A DNA stretch of 64,000 nucleotides from Cytophagales bacterium WSM2-2. Its GTDB lineage: Bacteria > Bacteroidota > Bacteroidia > Cytophagales > Cyclobacteriaceae. Shown in pieces: positions 54,165 to 62,922 of this stretch; the first letter of the stretch is position 1, and each line of letters starts with the position of its first letter. Under the pieces are notes generated by a model. The model saw nothing but the letters and a program-made list of their open reading frames with translations. It had not been told where the DNA came from and did no database searches. The translations under genes were made by a program, and so were the position numbers. The stretch covers positions 5,072,001-5,136,000 of the forward strand of contig BNHL01000001.1 in NCBI GenBank assembly GCA_015472025.1, in the 5' to 3' direction.

Positions 54165-54261
54165 GTGTAAACGTAAAGGCGTACTCCAAAGGACGGGAAT
54201 TTAATTTTATTTGTACCAAAAAGACAAGAGGATCGTTCTACGACAGAATTACTATGATTTT

Positions 54262-54393
54262 ATGAAAAGAGGAGAAAGGACATTAACAGAAGAGCCGAAA
54301 AAGAGCTCTAGTGTATTTACCATGCTAGTTTTAATAGTTTTAGCAATGGGGGCATTGCTCTATATTCTGGATTATCTGTATGGCAATTCATGA
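54262..54393 (+). CDS. Small single-helix membrane protein
   Basis: I chose ATG 54262, giving 43 residues; a TTG at 54211 would give 60. The N-terminal part is charged (KRGERTLTEEPKKSSS) and the C-terminal part is one membrane helix (VFTMLVLIVLAMGALLYILDYLY). It has the look of a small regulatory or accessory membrane peptide. No family recognised; the opposite-strand ECF42 gene ends 27 bases downstream. Confidence 0.5.
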   Translation: MKRGERTLTEEPKKSSSVFTMLVLIVLAMGALLYILDYLYGNS

Positions 54394-54419
54394 GACAATC
54401 ACTGAAGAAGTGAGATTTA

Positions 54420-55691
54420 TCACTTAGCTATAGTTCCAGAGATCTTTCGTTTCAGCAATTCTGCTTCCTTGTTCGAAGTGGTATGGGATATTGCTTGTGT
54501 AAAATACTGACGAGCAGCTTCTTTGTTGCCTTCCATGAGACAGAAATTCCCAAGAGCTGCCAGATATAAATGATTGTTGTCAAGACCCGATATTTTTCCC
54601 AACGCCTTTAGCCCTTCGTCCGCGGTTCTGGCATATCCTAGAGCGATAGCCATGTTCAACTCTACCATTGGGCCCGGTTTCAATTCCAATAGCGTCTGGT
54701 ATAATTTAAGGAGTTCGGTCCAGTTGGTATTCGAAAAATCTTTAGCAACGGCATGAACTGAAGCAATGGCTGCCTCAACGTGATATTCCGTAAGTTGCTC
54801 TCCGTCAAATGACTCGCGGAGAAAAGCCATACCTCGCTCAATCAACGGTCTACTCCATTTTGTCCGGTCCTGATCCTGTAATAGAATAATAACTCCCTTG
54901 TCGTCCAGTCGGGATGGAAATCTCGCTACATGCAGACACATCAGAGCCACCAGAGCTTTGACTCTCGGCTGGCTGGTGATAGGATACTGAATCAAAAGAT
55001 ACGTTAAGCGCATTGCCTCTTCGCACAAATCTTCCCTTACAAGCATGTCCGGATGACTGGAATTGTAGCCTTCGTTAAACAAAAGGTAGAGGACCTTCAA
55101 AACACTGCCAAGTCGCACAACCAACTCTGTTCCGGTCGGAACCTCCATGCTGAGTTGTTCTTCTTTGATTTTCTCCTTGGCGCGATAAATCCTTTTTGTA
55201 ATAGTGTCCTCGGAAGTGAGAAACGCATTCGCAATTTCAAGGGACGTAAGCCCACCTAGTGTTTTAAGGGTAAGCGCAATTTGTGATTCCTGTGGAATGG
55301 ACGGGTGGCAACAGACAAACATCATTCGCAATACACTGTCTTGTATCTCTTCTTCTTTGAAAATCTGGTTCACCCTGCTCGACATGCTCCACTCCGACTT
55401 CATCTCCTCCTGAAGAGCAGACTCCAATTTATTTTTTCGCTGATTCGACCGGATATAGTCGATGGTCTTATTTTTGGCCACCTTGTAAAGCCATGCCGAT
55501 GGATTTTGAGGGATTCCATGATATGGCCAGAGCTCCATCGCTTTGATCAGTGAGTCCTGAACAATGTCCTCAGCTACTTCGATCTGATTAGGGCCGAGCA
55601 GGCGCGTAAGCACTGAGGCCATCCTTCCCGCCTCATGACGAAAAAGATGGCCAACCAGTTGCTGTACATTCGCCCCTGTCTCTTCTGACAT
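54420..55691 (-). CDS. ECF42-type RNA polymerase sigma factor with long C-terminal domain
   Basis: This 423-residue sigma factor has region 2 (EVAEDIVQDSLIKAMELWPYHG and NPSAWLYKVAKNKTIDYIR, residues about 35-80) and region 4 (SQIALTLKTLGGLTSLEIA and FLTSEDTITKRIYRAKEKI). The roughly 220-residue extension that follows has the ECF42 features FNEGYNSSHPD and RFPSRLDDKGVIILLQDQD, ending in TPR-like helices. Members sit next to DGPF/YCII proteins, as here: the first DGPF gene ends one base before this gene begins. They often act without a classical anti-sigma factor. Confidence 0.92.
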   Translation of the reverse strand: MSEETGANVQQLVGHLFRHEAGRMASVLTRLLGPNQIEVAEDIVQDSLIKAMELWPYHGIPQNPSAWLYKVAKNKTIDYIRSNQRKNKLESALQEEMKSEWSMSSRVNQIFKEEEIQDSVLRMMFVCCHPSIPQESQIALTLKTLGGLTSLEIANAFLTSEDTITKRIYRAKEKIKEEQLSMEVPTGTELVVRLGSVLKVLYLLFNEGYNSSHPDMLVREDLCEEAMRLTYLLIQYPITSQPRVKALVALMCLHVARFPSRLDDKGVIILLQDQDRTKWSRPLIERGMAFLRESFDGEQLTEYHVEAAIASVHAVAKDFSNTNWTELLKLYQTLLELKPGPMVELNMAIALGYARTADEGLKALGKISGLDNNHLYLAALGNFCLMEGNKEAARQYFTQAISHTTSNKEAELLKRKISGTIAK

Positions 55692-56033
55692 TTACATCTT
55701 CATTACCGGTCGTACTTCTACTTTTCCATTGTATTTCAGATCAGGACTGTCTTTCGCTATCGCCACTGCCTCATCAAGGTTCTTAGCCTTAATAATAAAG
55801 TAGCCACCGACAAGTTCTTTGCCTTCTGCAAAAGGGCCGTCTGTCACCAGTTTCTTCGGCCCGCTAACGCCTTTTCCTGCTGGCTCAAGTGGCTCTCCTG
55901 ACTCGTAACGTCCTTCTTTCTTCAACTTGTCGATCCAATCAAACCATTCCTGCATGGCCGATTGCATTTTTTCAGGCGAAGAGAGTTCTGAGGGGTCCAG
56001 ACCTCCGATAAAAATGAGCATGAATTTTTCCAT
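55692..56033 (-). CDS. YCII/DGPF domain protein, copy 1
   Basis: This 113-residue protein is a YCII-related DGPF protein: MLIFIGGLDPSELSSPEKM, EWFDWIDKLKKEGRYESGEP, the namesake VTDGPFAEGKELVGGYFII and LDEAVAIAKDSPDLKYNGKV. These form small dimers and are the standard neighbours of ECF42 sigma factors; their own role is unclear. Its stop is one base from the sigma gene start. It is about 75-80% alike to the next copy, so it is a recent tandem duplicate. Confidence 0.93.
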   Translation of the reverse strand: MEKFMLIFIGGLDPSELSSPEKMQSAMQEWFDWIDKLKKEGRYESGEPLEPAGKGVSGPKKLVTDGPFAEGKELVGGYFIIKAKNLDEAVAIAKDSPDLKYNGKVEVRPVMKM

Positions 56034-56067
56034 AGTGTATTTGGTTAAGTTAATAAAAGTTATTCTC

Positions 56068-56406
56068 TCACATTTTCATGATCGGCCTTACCTCGACTCG
56101 GCCATTATATTTGAGGCCCGGGCAATCTTTTGCTATCAGGGTTGCTTCGTCTATACTCTTCGCTTTTACAATAAAGTAACCTCCCACCAATTCTTTACCT
56201 TCAGCGAAGGGGCCATCGGTTACAAGTTTGTTTGGCCCGCTGACTCCTTTGCCAGTCGGGTCAAGGGGCTCACCTTCCTCATAGCGTCCATCTTTCTTGA
56301 GTTTTTCGATCCACAGAAACCACTCTTTCATGGATGATTGCATTACCTCCGGGGATTCTAATGCAACATCCCCACCACCAATAAAAATAAGCATGAATTT
56401 TTCCAT
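56068..56406 (-). CDS. YCII/DGPF domain protein, copy 2
   Basis: This 112-residue protein (from ATG 56406; an ATG 12 bases upstream also possible) closely matches copy 1, with MLIFIGGGDVALESPEVMQS, VTDGPFAEGKELVGGYFIV and the same tail VEVRPIMKM. It is the first gene of the leftward group DGPF2-DGPF1-sigma. Together they form an ECF42 cassette with a duplicated partner. Confidence 0.93.
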   Translation of the reverse strand: MEKFMLIFIGGGDVALESPEVMQSSMKEWFLWIEKLKKDGRYEEGEPLDPTGKGVSGPNKLVTDGPFAEGKELVGGYFIVKAKSIDEATLIAKDCPGLKYNGRVEVRPIMKM

Positions 56407-56621
56407 TGTTTTTGGCATTAAGATTTAACAAAATTTCTTCTATGACGTATGGAGGCAACCTGAGCGGACAAAGTCTGAAAGATTTTTTTTGAATATTACC
56501 CACATGAATCTCGATGGACAATACTGTATAGTCTACAACGGTCCTATTATTCCAATAGATTGAATGGATTCAATTAAAAATGGTAAAGCCTATTTGGTTT
56601 GAGGCGCTATTCCGCTCACCC

Positions 56622-56657
56622 TGAAAAAAAACCAGCAGCCTTACAGGGCTACTGGTT
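56622..56657 (-). terminator. Terminator after the 56807-57187 gene
   Basis: On the minus strand AACCAGTAGCC pairs with GGCTGCTGGTT around CTGTAA (one G-T mismatch position), followed by eight T. It separates that gene from the DGPF cassette. Confidence 0.75.
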
Positions 56658-56720
56658 TTGCGGGTTGGTTTGTATGTGGAAATACAAACGCTAAATAACA
56701 TATTGTTGGAGTTCGCGTCA

Positions 56721-56758
56721 ACGGGATTTTCCCCGTATTTGACACGGGATTTTCCCCG
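56721..56758. promoter_or_regulatory. Double ACGGG-N6-CCCGT-type dyad (copy 2)
   Basis: ACGGG-ATTTTC-CCCGT at 56721-56736 is followed 23 bases later by ACGGG-ATTTTC-CCCGG at 56744. It matches copy 1 at 30031 at 28 of 36 positions. It lies downstream of the 56807 gene. Confidence 0.5.
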
Positions 56759-56806
56759 GCGTAGATAAACTCCGCTCAATATCTTCTTCAAATGGGCAAA
56801 TTCGCT

Positions 56807-57187
56807 CTAAACCTCCCAACAAAGGGCATAGCGGTGATTATCCATCTTATTGTTCAGTTTGAGGTCGGATACGTATTCTCCCGATTGCCCATTGGTTATG
56901 AACAAGAAGTAGCCTAATAGGTCATCTTTCAGAAGATCCTTTTCCCATAGTTCAATCCTGATTGATCCTTCCTTTTTCCCGGTCATGATATCCAGGTTGA
57001 TCTCCAGTTCCCCCATAGCTTTGATCCTCGCGAACGGAACTTGTGGCCAAATCTTTCTATCCTCGATTTTCAGGTACACTTCATCTCCATCCGACTCCGA
57101 GCTCCGGTAGCACTTAAGTGCCTTCAGCTTACAATTAATTTGCTTAAAATTCCTTGATTTTTTAGCAAGTGGTCTTTCCAGGTTCAT
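56807..57187 (-). CDS. Hypothetical beta-rich protein
   Basis: This 126-residue soluble protein is beta-rich in its second half (VYLKIEDRKIWPQVPFARIK, ELEINLDIMTGKKEGSIRIE, LWEKDLLKDDLLGYFLFITN), a C2-like pattern that is not confirmed. There is no signal peptide or membrane segment. A terminator follows. No neighbour gives a functional hint. Confidence 0.55.
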   Translation of the reverse strand: MNLERPLAKKSRNFKQINCKLKALKCYRSSESDGDEVYLKIEDRKIWPQVPFARIKAMGELEINLDIMTGKKEGSIRIELWEKDLLKDDLLGYFLFITNGQSGEYVSDLKLNNKMDNHRYALCWEV

Positions 57188-57284
57188 AAGATTTTGAATT
57201 GAATGCTTTGTTCAAAATTTGACTTTTGTTTTTAAAAGCTGATTCAAGAAACCAGTTTCAGTTTTATTCAACATCGATTATTTA

Positions 57285-57634
57285 TCACTTGGTAGAATAA
57301 ATTGAGGCGACTACTAGTTGACCGATTTCATTGTGGAGCAAGAAGGAACGGGCAAAATCAATTCTCGCAAAATAGGGTTGTCGCTGCCTCCCACTGCCGA
57401 AGTCAAAATTATTAGTGAAAGTATGCGCTGGATTATCCTGTGTCACAACACTAAATGCAGGATTGCTAGTTTTGGCTGTTAGTAAATTAAAAATACTCTT
57501 ATTGTTTTACCCTCCGTGGTCGATATTCCGGTGGTACTCACATTCATTTTGCAATTTTGGAAATTCGCGATTGCGAGCAATTCCTGAAGCCGCTTATTAT
57601 GATTCAATTTCTTCTCAACGGAATCGTAAGTCAT
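57285..57634 (-). pseudogene. Possible broken hypothetical gene
   Basis: From ATG 57634 the frame reads MTYDSVEKKLNHNKRLQELL to TTGISTTEGK and then goes out of frame to a stop at 57479. In a second frame the reading continues NKSIFNLLTAKTSNPAFSVV to the stop at 57285, with FDFGSGRQRQPYFARIDFAR in between. Adding one base to the AAAA run near 57508 would join them into about 117 residues. Both parts look protein-like, but no family is recognised. The rest of 57188-57848 shows nothing else but AT-rich DNA before the LytTR gene. Confidence 0.35.
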
Positions 57635-57848
57635 CAATAAAATTCAGAAGGTTATGAATTTAGTTTGATTGATTTTGACTTCAATTACTGGTTGGTATGC
57701 ATTAATTACCATATGTCCATTTTACTTATCCAATAGCAAATCGACCGAAAAGTCGAGTTCAAAAAAAATGTTTCATTAACAAAACAATTAGCTCACTTCA
57801 TTATTATTTGGCACACCTCATAGTTAAATTTGACTATACATAAAAAAT

Positions 57849-58601
57849 ATGAAGCTAACATCTTTAATAATCGATGACGAGGAAATCAGTTGTGATGCCC
57901 TTGAATGGCAGTTGAAAAAATACTGCCCGGAAGTAGAAGTAGTTCAAAAATGTAGTGACCCGTTGAATGCAGAGTCAACTATAAAACAAGCAAACCCAAA
58001 TATCGTCTTTCTTGACATCGAAATGCCGGGAATGTCAGGACTTGATCTCCTGAGTAAATTCACAAAACCAAATTTCCATGTGATTTTTGTTACTGCTCAT
58101 GACAAGTTCGCTTTAAAGGCTTTTAAATACAGTGCGGTAGATTATCTCCTTAAACCAGTTGAAAGCCAGGATCTGATTGAGGCTGTAAATAAAGTGAAAG
58201 ATAAGGGCATCGGTGAAAATGGTGAACTTAACCTACTGCTAAGTGCTCTCAAAGAGATGAACTCTGAAAAAGGGTCGAAGAGAATAGCACTACCTACCTC
58301 TAATGAAATCGCCATAGTTAATATTGATGATATCATCTATTGCGAAGGTGACGGCAATTACACCAGCATCATCATGCACGATGGTTCGAAGATTGTGCTC
58401 TCGAAAACACTTAAACTTTTGGAAGACTTCTTGGACGAACGAGTATTTTTTAGAATACACAATGCTTACCTCATCAATATCAATCACATCAAAAAAGTAA
58501 ATCGAAGAGAGGGCGGAGCGCTCATTATGGACAATGGTGCCGAACTACCCATGTCAAGATATAAGAAGCAGGAGTTCTTCGAGCGATTCGATTATTTATA
58601 A
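57849..58601 (+). CDS. LytTR family response regulator
   Basis: This 250-residue regulator has a receiver domain with SLIIDDEEISCDALEW, phosphoacceptor Asp56 in IVFLDIEMPGMSG and Lys in YLLKPVESQDL. It also has a LytTR DNA-binding domain from about residue 145 (IALPTSNEIAIVNIDDIIYC, LSKTLKLLEDFLDERVFFRI, HNAYLININHIKKVNRREGG). It should bind promoters as a dimer after phosphorylation by the histidine kinase encoded 23 bases downstream. Targets are unknown. Confidence 0.95.
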   Translation: MKLTSLIIDDEEISCDALEWQLKKYCPEVEVVQKCSDPLNAESTIKQANPNIVFLDIEMPGMSGLDLLSKFTKPNFHVIFVTAHDKFALKAFKYSAVDYLLKPVESQDLIEAVNKVKDKGIGENGELNLLLSALKEMNSEKGSKRIALPTSNEIAIVNIDDIIYCEGDGNYTSIIMHDGSKIVLSKTLKLLEDFLDERVFFRIHNAYLININHIKKVNRREGGALIMDNGAELPMSRYKKQEFFERFDYL

Positions 58602-58624
58602 GTCAAGTCGCGAATGAACAGTGC

Positions 58625-61600
58625 ATGAAAGGAGTATTCCTCATAACTCTGTTGACAATATCGCTGACCAGGCTTACAGGACAGTCAAAGCTAACGTATG
58701 AGCTATTGACACAAAGAAATGGGCTATCCGACAACTTTGTCACTTCCATTGTTCAAGATAAGGTTGGGTACTTTTGGATCGGAACGGTAAGCGGCTTAAA
58801 TCGTTTTGATGGACACGAGTTCAAGATTTTCAGGGGCGATCCGTCTAAAAAGAACAGTCTACAAGGCAATTGTATTAGTTCGCTTGTTCTCGACCATGAC
58901 AACCTGTTATGGATCGGCTTGATAGGAGAAGGACTAAATAGCTACAACTCCTCGACTGGTCAATTTAAAAACTACGATAGCATACCGGATCTACCGAAGA
59001 GCACAATCCATACGATCTATGTGGGAAAAAGAAACGAAATATGGATTGGTTACACCGGAGGATTTTGCAGGTTCAATCCGAGGTCTGGAATAGCCGAATC
59101 GTTTTCTCTTGCCCCTTATATCAACAAAGGCTATTCCCAGCAGGATAAAGCAAACTACAACTCCGTCTTTGGCTTTTACGAAGATAAAAGAGGTTTGATT
59201 TGGATCAGCTCTCTCGATGGGCTATATCAGTTCAATCAAGATACTAAGCAACTTAGACCCGAACGCCTCGTTGCCGACGGACCGGGAGTTTTTCGGGATG
59301 ACTGGACGCAACCTTGGGCCATCGATGAGGATAGGGATAACATTTATTTTCCTTCATCACTTGGGATCAGGAGATTTAATATGATTTCAAAAAAGTCGTC
59401 TGTCCCATATCGATGGAAAAAACCAATAGATGATACAAAAACATCTTCCATTGCTATGGTGTCTAAATCCAAAAATGAATTTTGGATTAAAACAGAAAGC
59501 GAACTAAGTATCTATAACACTAAGGATGACAAAATTGAATTTTCTGATGCAACCAAGTTCTTGGCCAATTACTCCCGAGTAATGCTACTGACACCCGATC
59601 ACCTATGGATAGCTTCTAATATAGGTCTTCAAAAAGTTAACCTTACTCCTAAACTACTCTCCTTCCATCCGCTCAAAAATCAAATTAGTCAATTATCAAA
59701 TCGACCAATTCCTGAATCAGATTCATCAAACGTCATCATATCCGATTTTTTTTACGACACGGCTCTTCGTAAAACTTATATCGCAACGGAGTATGGAGCG
59801 GGTCTTTTAGTGTACGACTCCACTACAAAAATTCTCAAAAACTTTCTATGTAAAAAGAATACAAGTCTTTCGACTGTTATTTCAAAAATATTTAACCTGG
59901 ACACAACGTACCTCCTGGTTTTATCTCGCGACTACATTCAACTATTTAACAAAAAGACAGAGGAATGGAGCACCTCCATTTCATCGGGAAATACAACTAA
60001 CAACATGAGGGCCTACTTCTCGGACGTTCTAAAAACACAAGATGGGATATGGATAGGCAGTCTCAACGATGGCGCGCGTTTATTCTCACCAGAAAGTCAA
60101 AAGTTGCAGTGGTTTGTCCATGATAGTTCAAATCCTAATTCATTTCCATCCAACAAAATCAGGGGCATGATAGAAGATCCTTGGAAGCGCGTGTGGTTTG
60201 TTACTGTTGACAAAGGCGTTATAATCTATGACCCTCAAAAAAAAGAGTTTACTAACCTTAATGATCTTAACACCGGAGTTGCTATCAATTTTAAAAACCT
60301 GGAGACGATTGCCATTTCAAAGGATAGTATTGTATGGATAGGATCATTTGGTATTGGTCTTACACCTATCAAATTAAAAGGTAAGTTTTCATTTTCATTT
60401 GCCTCCCAAATTCAGCCTGCATTTCAGGGAGCAATTGATCAACTGATTGTCGATAACGACAACAAATTATGGGCTAAGGGAATTCAAGGGGTATTTATTG
60501 TAAATGGTAGTCGGAATGCGCTAAAGTATATCGACAAATCTGAATACGGCAAAGAGTTCGACTACTTAATCCAGACTCAGGACGGGAAAATACTCATAGG
60601 CTCTAGGTACGGTTTCTATACCATTGATGAGAAGTCTCTTTTCAAAAATAGCGGAGCAACCGAATCAATTATCATCAACTCTCTTCGAATAAACGGCAGT
60701 GAAGTTCATGTTCAAAACCCGGAAGGACCGAACACAATTAATCTACCATATAGTAGGAACTCCATTTTGGTAGAGTTCTCATCGATTGATTTTTGTGACA
60801 CTCCACTTCAGCAATACGCTTATCAACTTGAGGGGCTCGAAGACACATGGAATTACGCTTCAGCTAGTCAAAAAATTGCTAACTACCCTCACCTGCCAGG
60901 AGGGAATTACACATTCAAAATCAAAACAGTGAATGAAGACGGAACAAGCGGCAAAGAGAAGGAAATGATAAAAATTCATATTGCGACACCATTCTGGAAA
61001 TTACTGTGGTTTCGGGCAGTAGTCGCAATAGTATTTGCCATTGCCCTGTACTATTTAATTCGGCTCCGTTTAGACCACCTGCTGCGGGAGCAATCCCTAA
61101 AAAAAGAGTTGTCAGATATTCAGTTGGTGGCTTTACGCACACAAATGAACCCGCACTTCATCTTCAACAGTCTTAATTCAATTCAAGGGCTTATAATTCG
61201 CTCAGACGTCTCAAAAGCAACTCAATTTACTGCGCGTTTTTCAAAACTGATCAGAAAAGTGCTTGAAAACTCCGAAAGGCAACTCATCCCCCTTAGTGAA
61301 GAGATTGAAACACTCGAATTATATCTTTCTACTGAAGCCATTCGTTTTGAGGGCAAATTCAGATATTCGATCTCTGCTGACCAAAGCCTGTCAAAAATTG
61401 AAATACCATCAATGGTAATTCAGCCTATCATAGAAAATGTAATTTGGGAAGGGTTAAAACAAAAATGGGAAATTGGTGAAGTCGATATCGAATTCATATT
61501 AATTGATATCAACAAAATCAGTTGTGTAATTACTGATAACGGTAGGGAACAGAGCGAGGTTAGTTTAAAAACGCTAAGCCTCTCCGAAAGGTCTGTCAAT

Positions 61601-61780
61601 CTTAAGCTTACTGCTAGTCGCTTATCACTATTAAGCAGCAACTCGTATATCAATACGGAAGAAATCTACGAGGGGAGTGAAAAAGTGGGCAACAAAGTAA
61701 TCGTAGTTTTTGACCTCAAACCATTTGTTGTGAAAGGCAATAATTTAGCAATAGTGCAAAAGATGCTTAAGAACAATTAA
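58625..61780 (+). CDS. Two-component propeller sensor histidine kinase (LytS-type)
   Basis: This 1051-residue sensor has a signal peptide and then about 650 residues of WD-like propeller repeats (GYFWIGTVSGLNRFDGHEF, NEIWIGYTGGFCRFN, GLIWISSLDGLYQFN). A Y_Y_Y domain follows (AYQLEGLEDTWNYASAS) and a membrane helix near 800 (AVVAIVFAIALYYLIRL). The kinase is of the HisKA_5 type, with MNPHFIFNSLNSIQGL (His about 844) and IQPIIENVIWEGL. It probably senses a polymer or cell-surface signal and phosphorylates the LytTR regulator just upstream. Confidence 0.93.
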   Translation: MKGVFLITLLTISLTRLTGQSKLTYELLTQRNGLSDNFVTSIVQDKVGYFWIGTVSGLNRFDGHEFKIFRGDPSKKNSLQGNCISSLVLDHDNLLWIGLIGEGLNSYNSSTGQFKNYDSIPDLPKSTIHTIYVGKRNEIWIGYTGGFCRFNPRSGIAESFSLAPYINKGYSQQDKANYNSVFGFYEDKRGLIWISSLDGLYQFNQDTKQLRPERLVADGPGVFRDDWTQPWAIDEDRDNIYFPSSLGIRRFNMISKKSSVPYRWKKPIDDTKTSSIAMVSKSKNEFWIKTESELSIYNTKDDKIEFSDATKFLANYSRVMLLTPDHLWIASNIGLQKVNLTPKLLSFHPLKNQISQLSNRPIPESDSSNVIISDFFYDTALRKTYIATEYGAGLLVYDSTTKILKNFLCKKNTSLSTVISKIFNLDTTYLLVLSRDYIQLFNKKTEEWSTSISSGNTTNNMRAYFSDVLKTQDGIWIGSLNDGARLFSPESQKLQWFVHDSSNPNSFPSNKIRGMIEDPWKRVWFVTVDKGVIIYDPQKKEFTNLNDLNTGVAINFKNLETIAISKDSIVWIGSFGIGLTPIKLKGKFSFSFASQIQPAFQGAIDQLIVDNDNKLWAKGIQGVFIVNGSRNALKYIDKSEYGKEFDYLIQTQDGKILIGSRYGFYTIDEKSLFKNSGATESIIINSLRINGSEVHVQNPEGPNTINLPYSRNSILVEFSSIDFCDTPLQQYAYQLEGLEDTWNYASASQKIANYPHLPGGNYTFKIKTVNEDGTSGKEKEMIKIHIATPFWKLLWFRAVVAIVFAIALYYLIRLRLDHLLREQSLKKELSDIQLVALRTQMNPHFIFNSLNSIQGLIIRSDVSKATQFTARFSKLIRKVLENSERQLIPLSEEIETLELYLSTEAIRFEGKFRYSISADQSLSKIEIPSMVIQPIIENVIWEGLKQKWEIGEVDIEFILIDINKISCVITDNGREQSEVSLKTLSLSERSVNLKLTASRLSLLSSNSYINTEEIYEGSEKVGNKVIVVFDLKPFVVKGNNLAIVQKMLKNN

Positions 61781-62178
61781 AATTCTACTTCAATCTGTTT
61801 ATTCACAAATCCCAATGCTTCTTCGAAGAGGGTAAACCACTTCATTTTAGGTCCACCTTCACATTCCTGAAGATTAACTTTAAAATTCATCTCATGGTAT
61901 CCGATAATTGCCACTGCTTTAATAGTAGTTTTAGCAAGTATCTTTCTTAGCGCTTTTACGAAGGACAATCCACTACTGGTACGAGGTAGTGAAGATAGAT
62001 TAATAATGATATAGCATACCCTATGCCTCTGTCTCAATGAAACCGTATAGGAAATTGATAAAATTTTCCGGACGAACTCATCTGTATCAAAACTCTCCGG
62101 TGAACTGGAAAGTGATGCGAAACAAATGGGTGAGGCTCCATCTTCCCAAACTTGATAAGAATCTGTTCCCTGTGTCAT
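61777..62178 (-). CDS. Hypothetical protein, STAS-like pattern
   Basis: I chose ATG 62178 (133 residues); an upstream start adds 19. The strand-helix alternation VCYIIINLSSLPRTSSGLSF, KALRKILAKTTIKAVAIIGY resembles a STAS or SpoIIAA-like fold, but there is no clear phosphoserine motif. It is the third gene after the PAS kinase and broken H-NOX gene on the same strand, so it may belong to that signalling unit. It overlaps the propeller kinase stop by four bases, in convergent orientation. Confidence 0.5.
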   Translation of the reverse strand: MTQGTDSYQVWEDGASPICFASLSSSPESFDTDEFVRKILSISYTVSLRQRHRVCYIIINLSSLPRTSSGLSFVKALRKILAKTTIKAVAIIGYHEMNFKVNLQECEGGPKMKWFTLFEEALGFVNKQIEVEF

Positions 62179-62354
62179 GGGGATAAAAATGCGTAGAGCG
62201 CACTTAACAAAGACAAGGATTTTATCAGGTGCCACTCTTAAATTACTGAACTACCTTTTGAATTATCAAAAAGCAAATCCGGACAGATCCCAAAGAACTA
62301 AATTGCAATTGACGGCTAATAAGAAGGTAGTAAATAGGCCAAAGTAGTCCGTCC

Positions 62355-62895
62355 TTAATTGACCTTCTTTAGTAAGATGCTCAACGTTGTAGATCCGTTT
62401 GTCTCTTCAATCTGGCTAATTTCAATTTCATCATTCTTTATTTTAGCGATCGCCTTAATTATCCCGACTCCAACATCAATCATTCTTCTATTGGACTCAT
62501 AGTGAATATCGATTAATCTGTCAGACTTCCTGGTGCATACCAGCTGCGGGAGGTGATGCATTCTTATCGGCAAATCGTACAGCCTTGTGAATAGTAGTTT
62601 CGACATGCTCCAATAGATCGATTGTATTCCATTCCGGTTGTATTGAGGCTGAATAAATTTGCAATAGCGAGGGAGCAATAAAGTTTCCAAATGTTTCGAG
62701 GATCGTGGCAACGGGTACTTTTGTGAACTCACTGGCACACCTAACTAGCAATACAGCCTCAGCGTCTGGGTACACCTGCGTAGGCAAGTATACCTTACCT
62801 TTTAAGTCAGCAGAATCAAGCAAGGTAAATCACTCCTGCGCCCCATAGTTCTTAATAACGAATCGCTGAAGTTGTTGAAAAATTATTCCGTGCAT
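62355..62895 (-). pseudogene. Haem-NO/oxygen binding (H-NOX) protein, broken by stop codon and frameshift
   Basis: From ATG 62895 the frame reads MHGIIFQQLQRFVIKNYG, then hits TGA at 62832-62830 where Trp is expected. It continues as FTLLDSADLKGKVYLP and TKVPVATILETFGNFIAPSL, with the haem-ligand His in TTIHKAVRFADK. One extra base in the CCC run (62548-62550) shifts the frame; the rest continues QLVCTRKSDRLIDIHYESNR, including the haem-propionate motif Y-x-S-x-R, to the stop at 62355. Length restored would be 179 residues, normal for H-NOX. The gene lies after a PAS kinase, the usual partner type. Confidence 0.88.
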
Positions 62896-62922
62896 GCTGA
62901 TTAATTTTTATTGGCTCGAACT

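Larger units (their letters stand above)
56407..56806. other. 400-bp region between the DGPF cassette and the next leftward gene
   Basis: No coding gene is supported; a 73-codon minus-strand frame (56570-56791) covers a terminator and the dyad, so it is not protein-like. The region contains a terminator (56622-56657) and the second copy of the double dyad (56721-56758). The cassette promoter is probably in 56407-56600. Confidence 0.55.

Noticed and set aside
56570..56791. 73-codon minus-strand frame
   Set aside because: It includes a strong terminator and the double dyad, so coding is unlikely.
57415..57657. 80-codon plus-strand frame
   Set aside because: It opposes the more protein-like minus-strand fragments and has a GTG start without context.
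62830..62832. TGA within H-NOX read as Trp or selenocysteine
   Set aside because: Many genes in the window end with TGA, no insertion element is seen, and the gene also has a separate frameshift.
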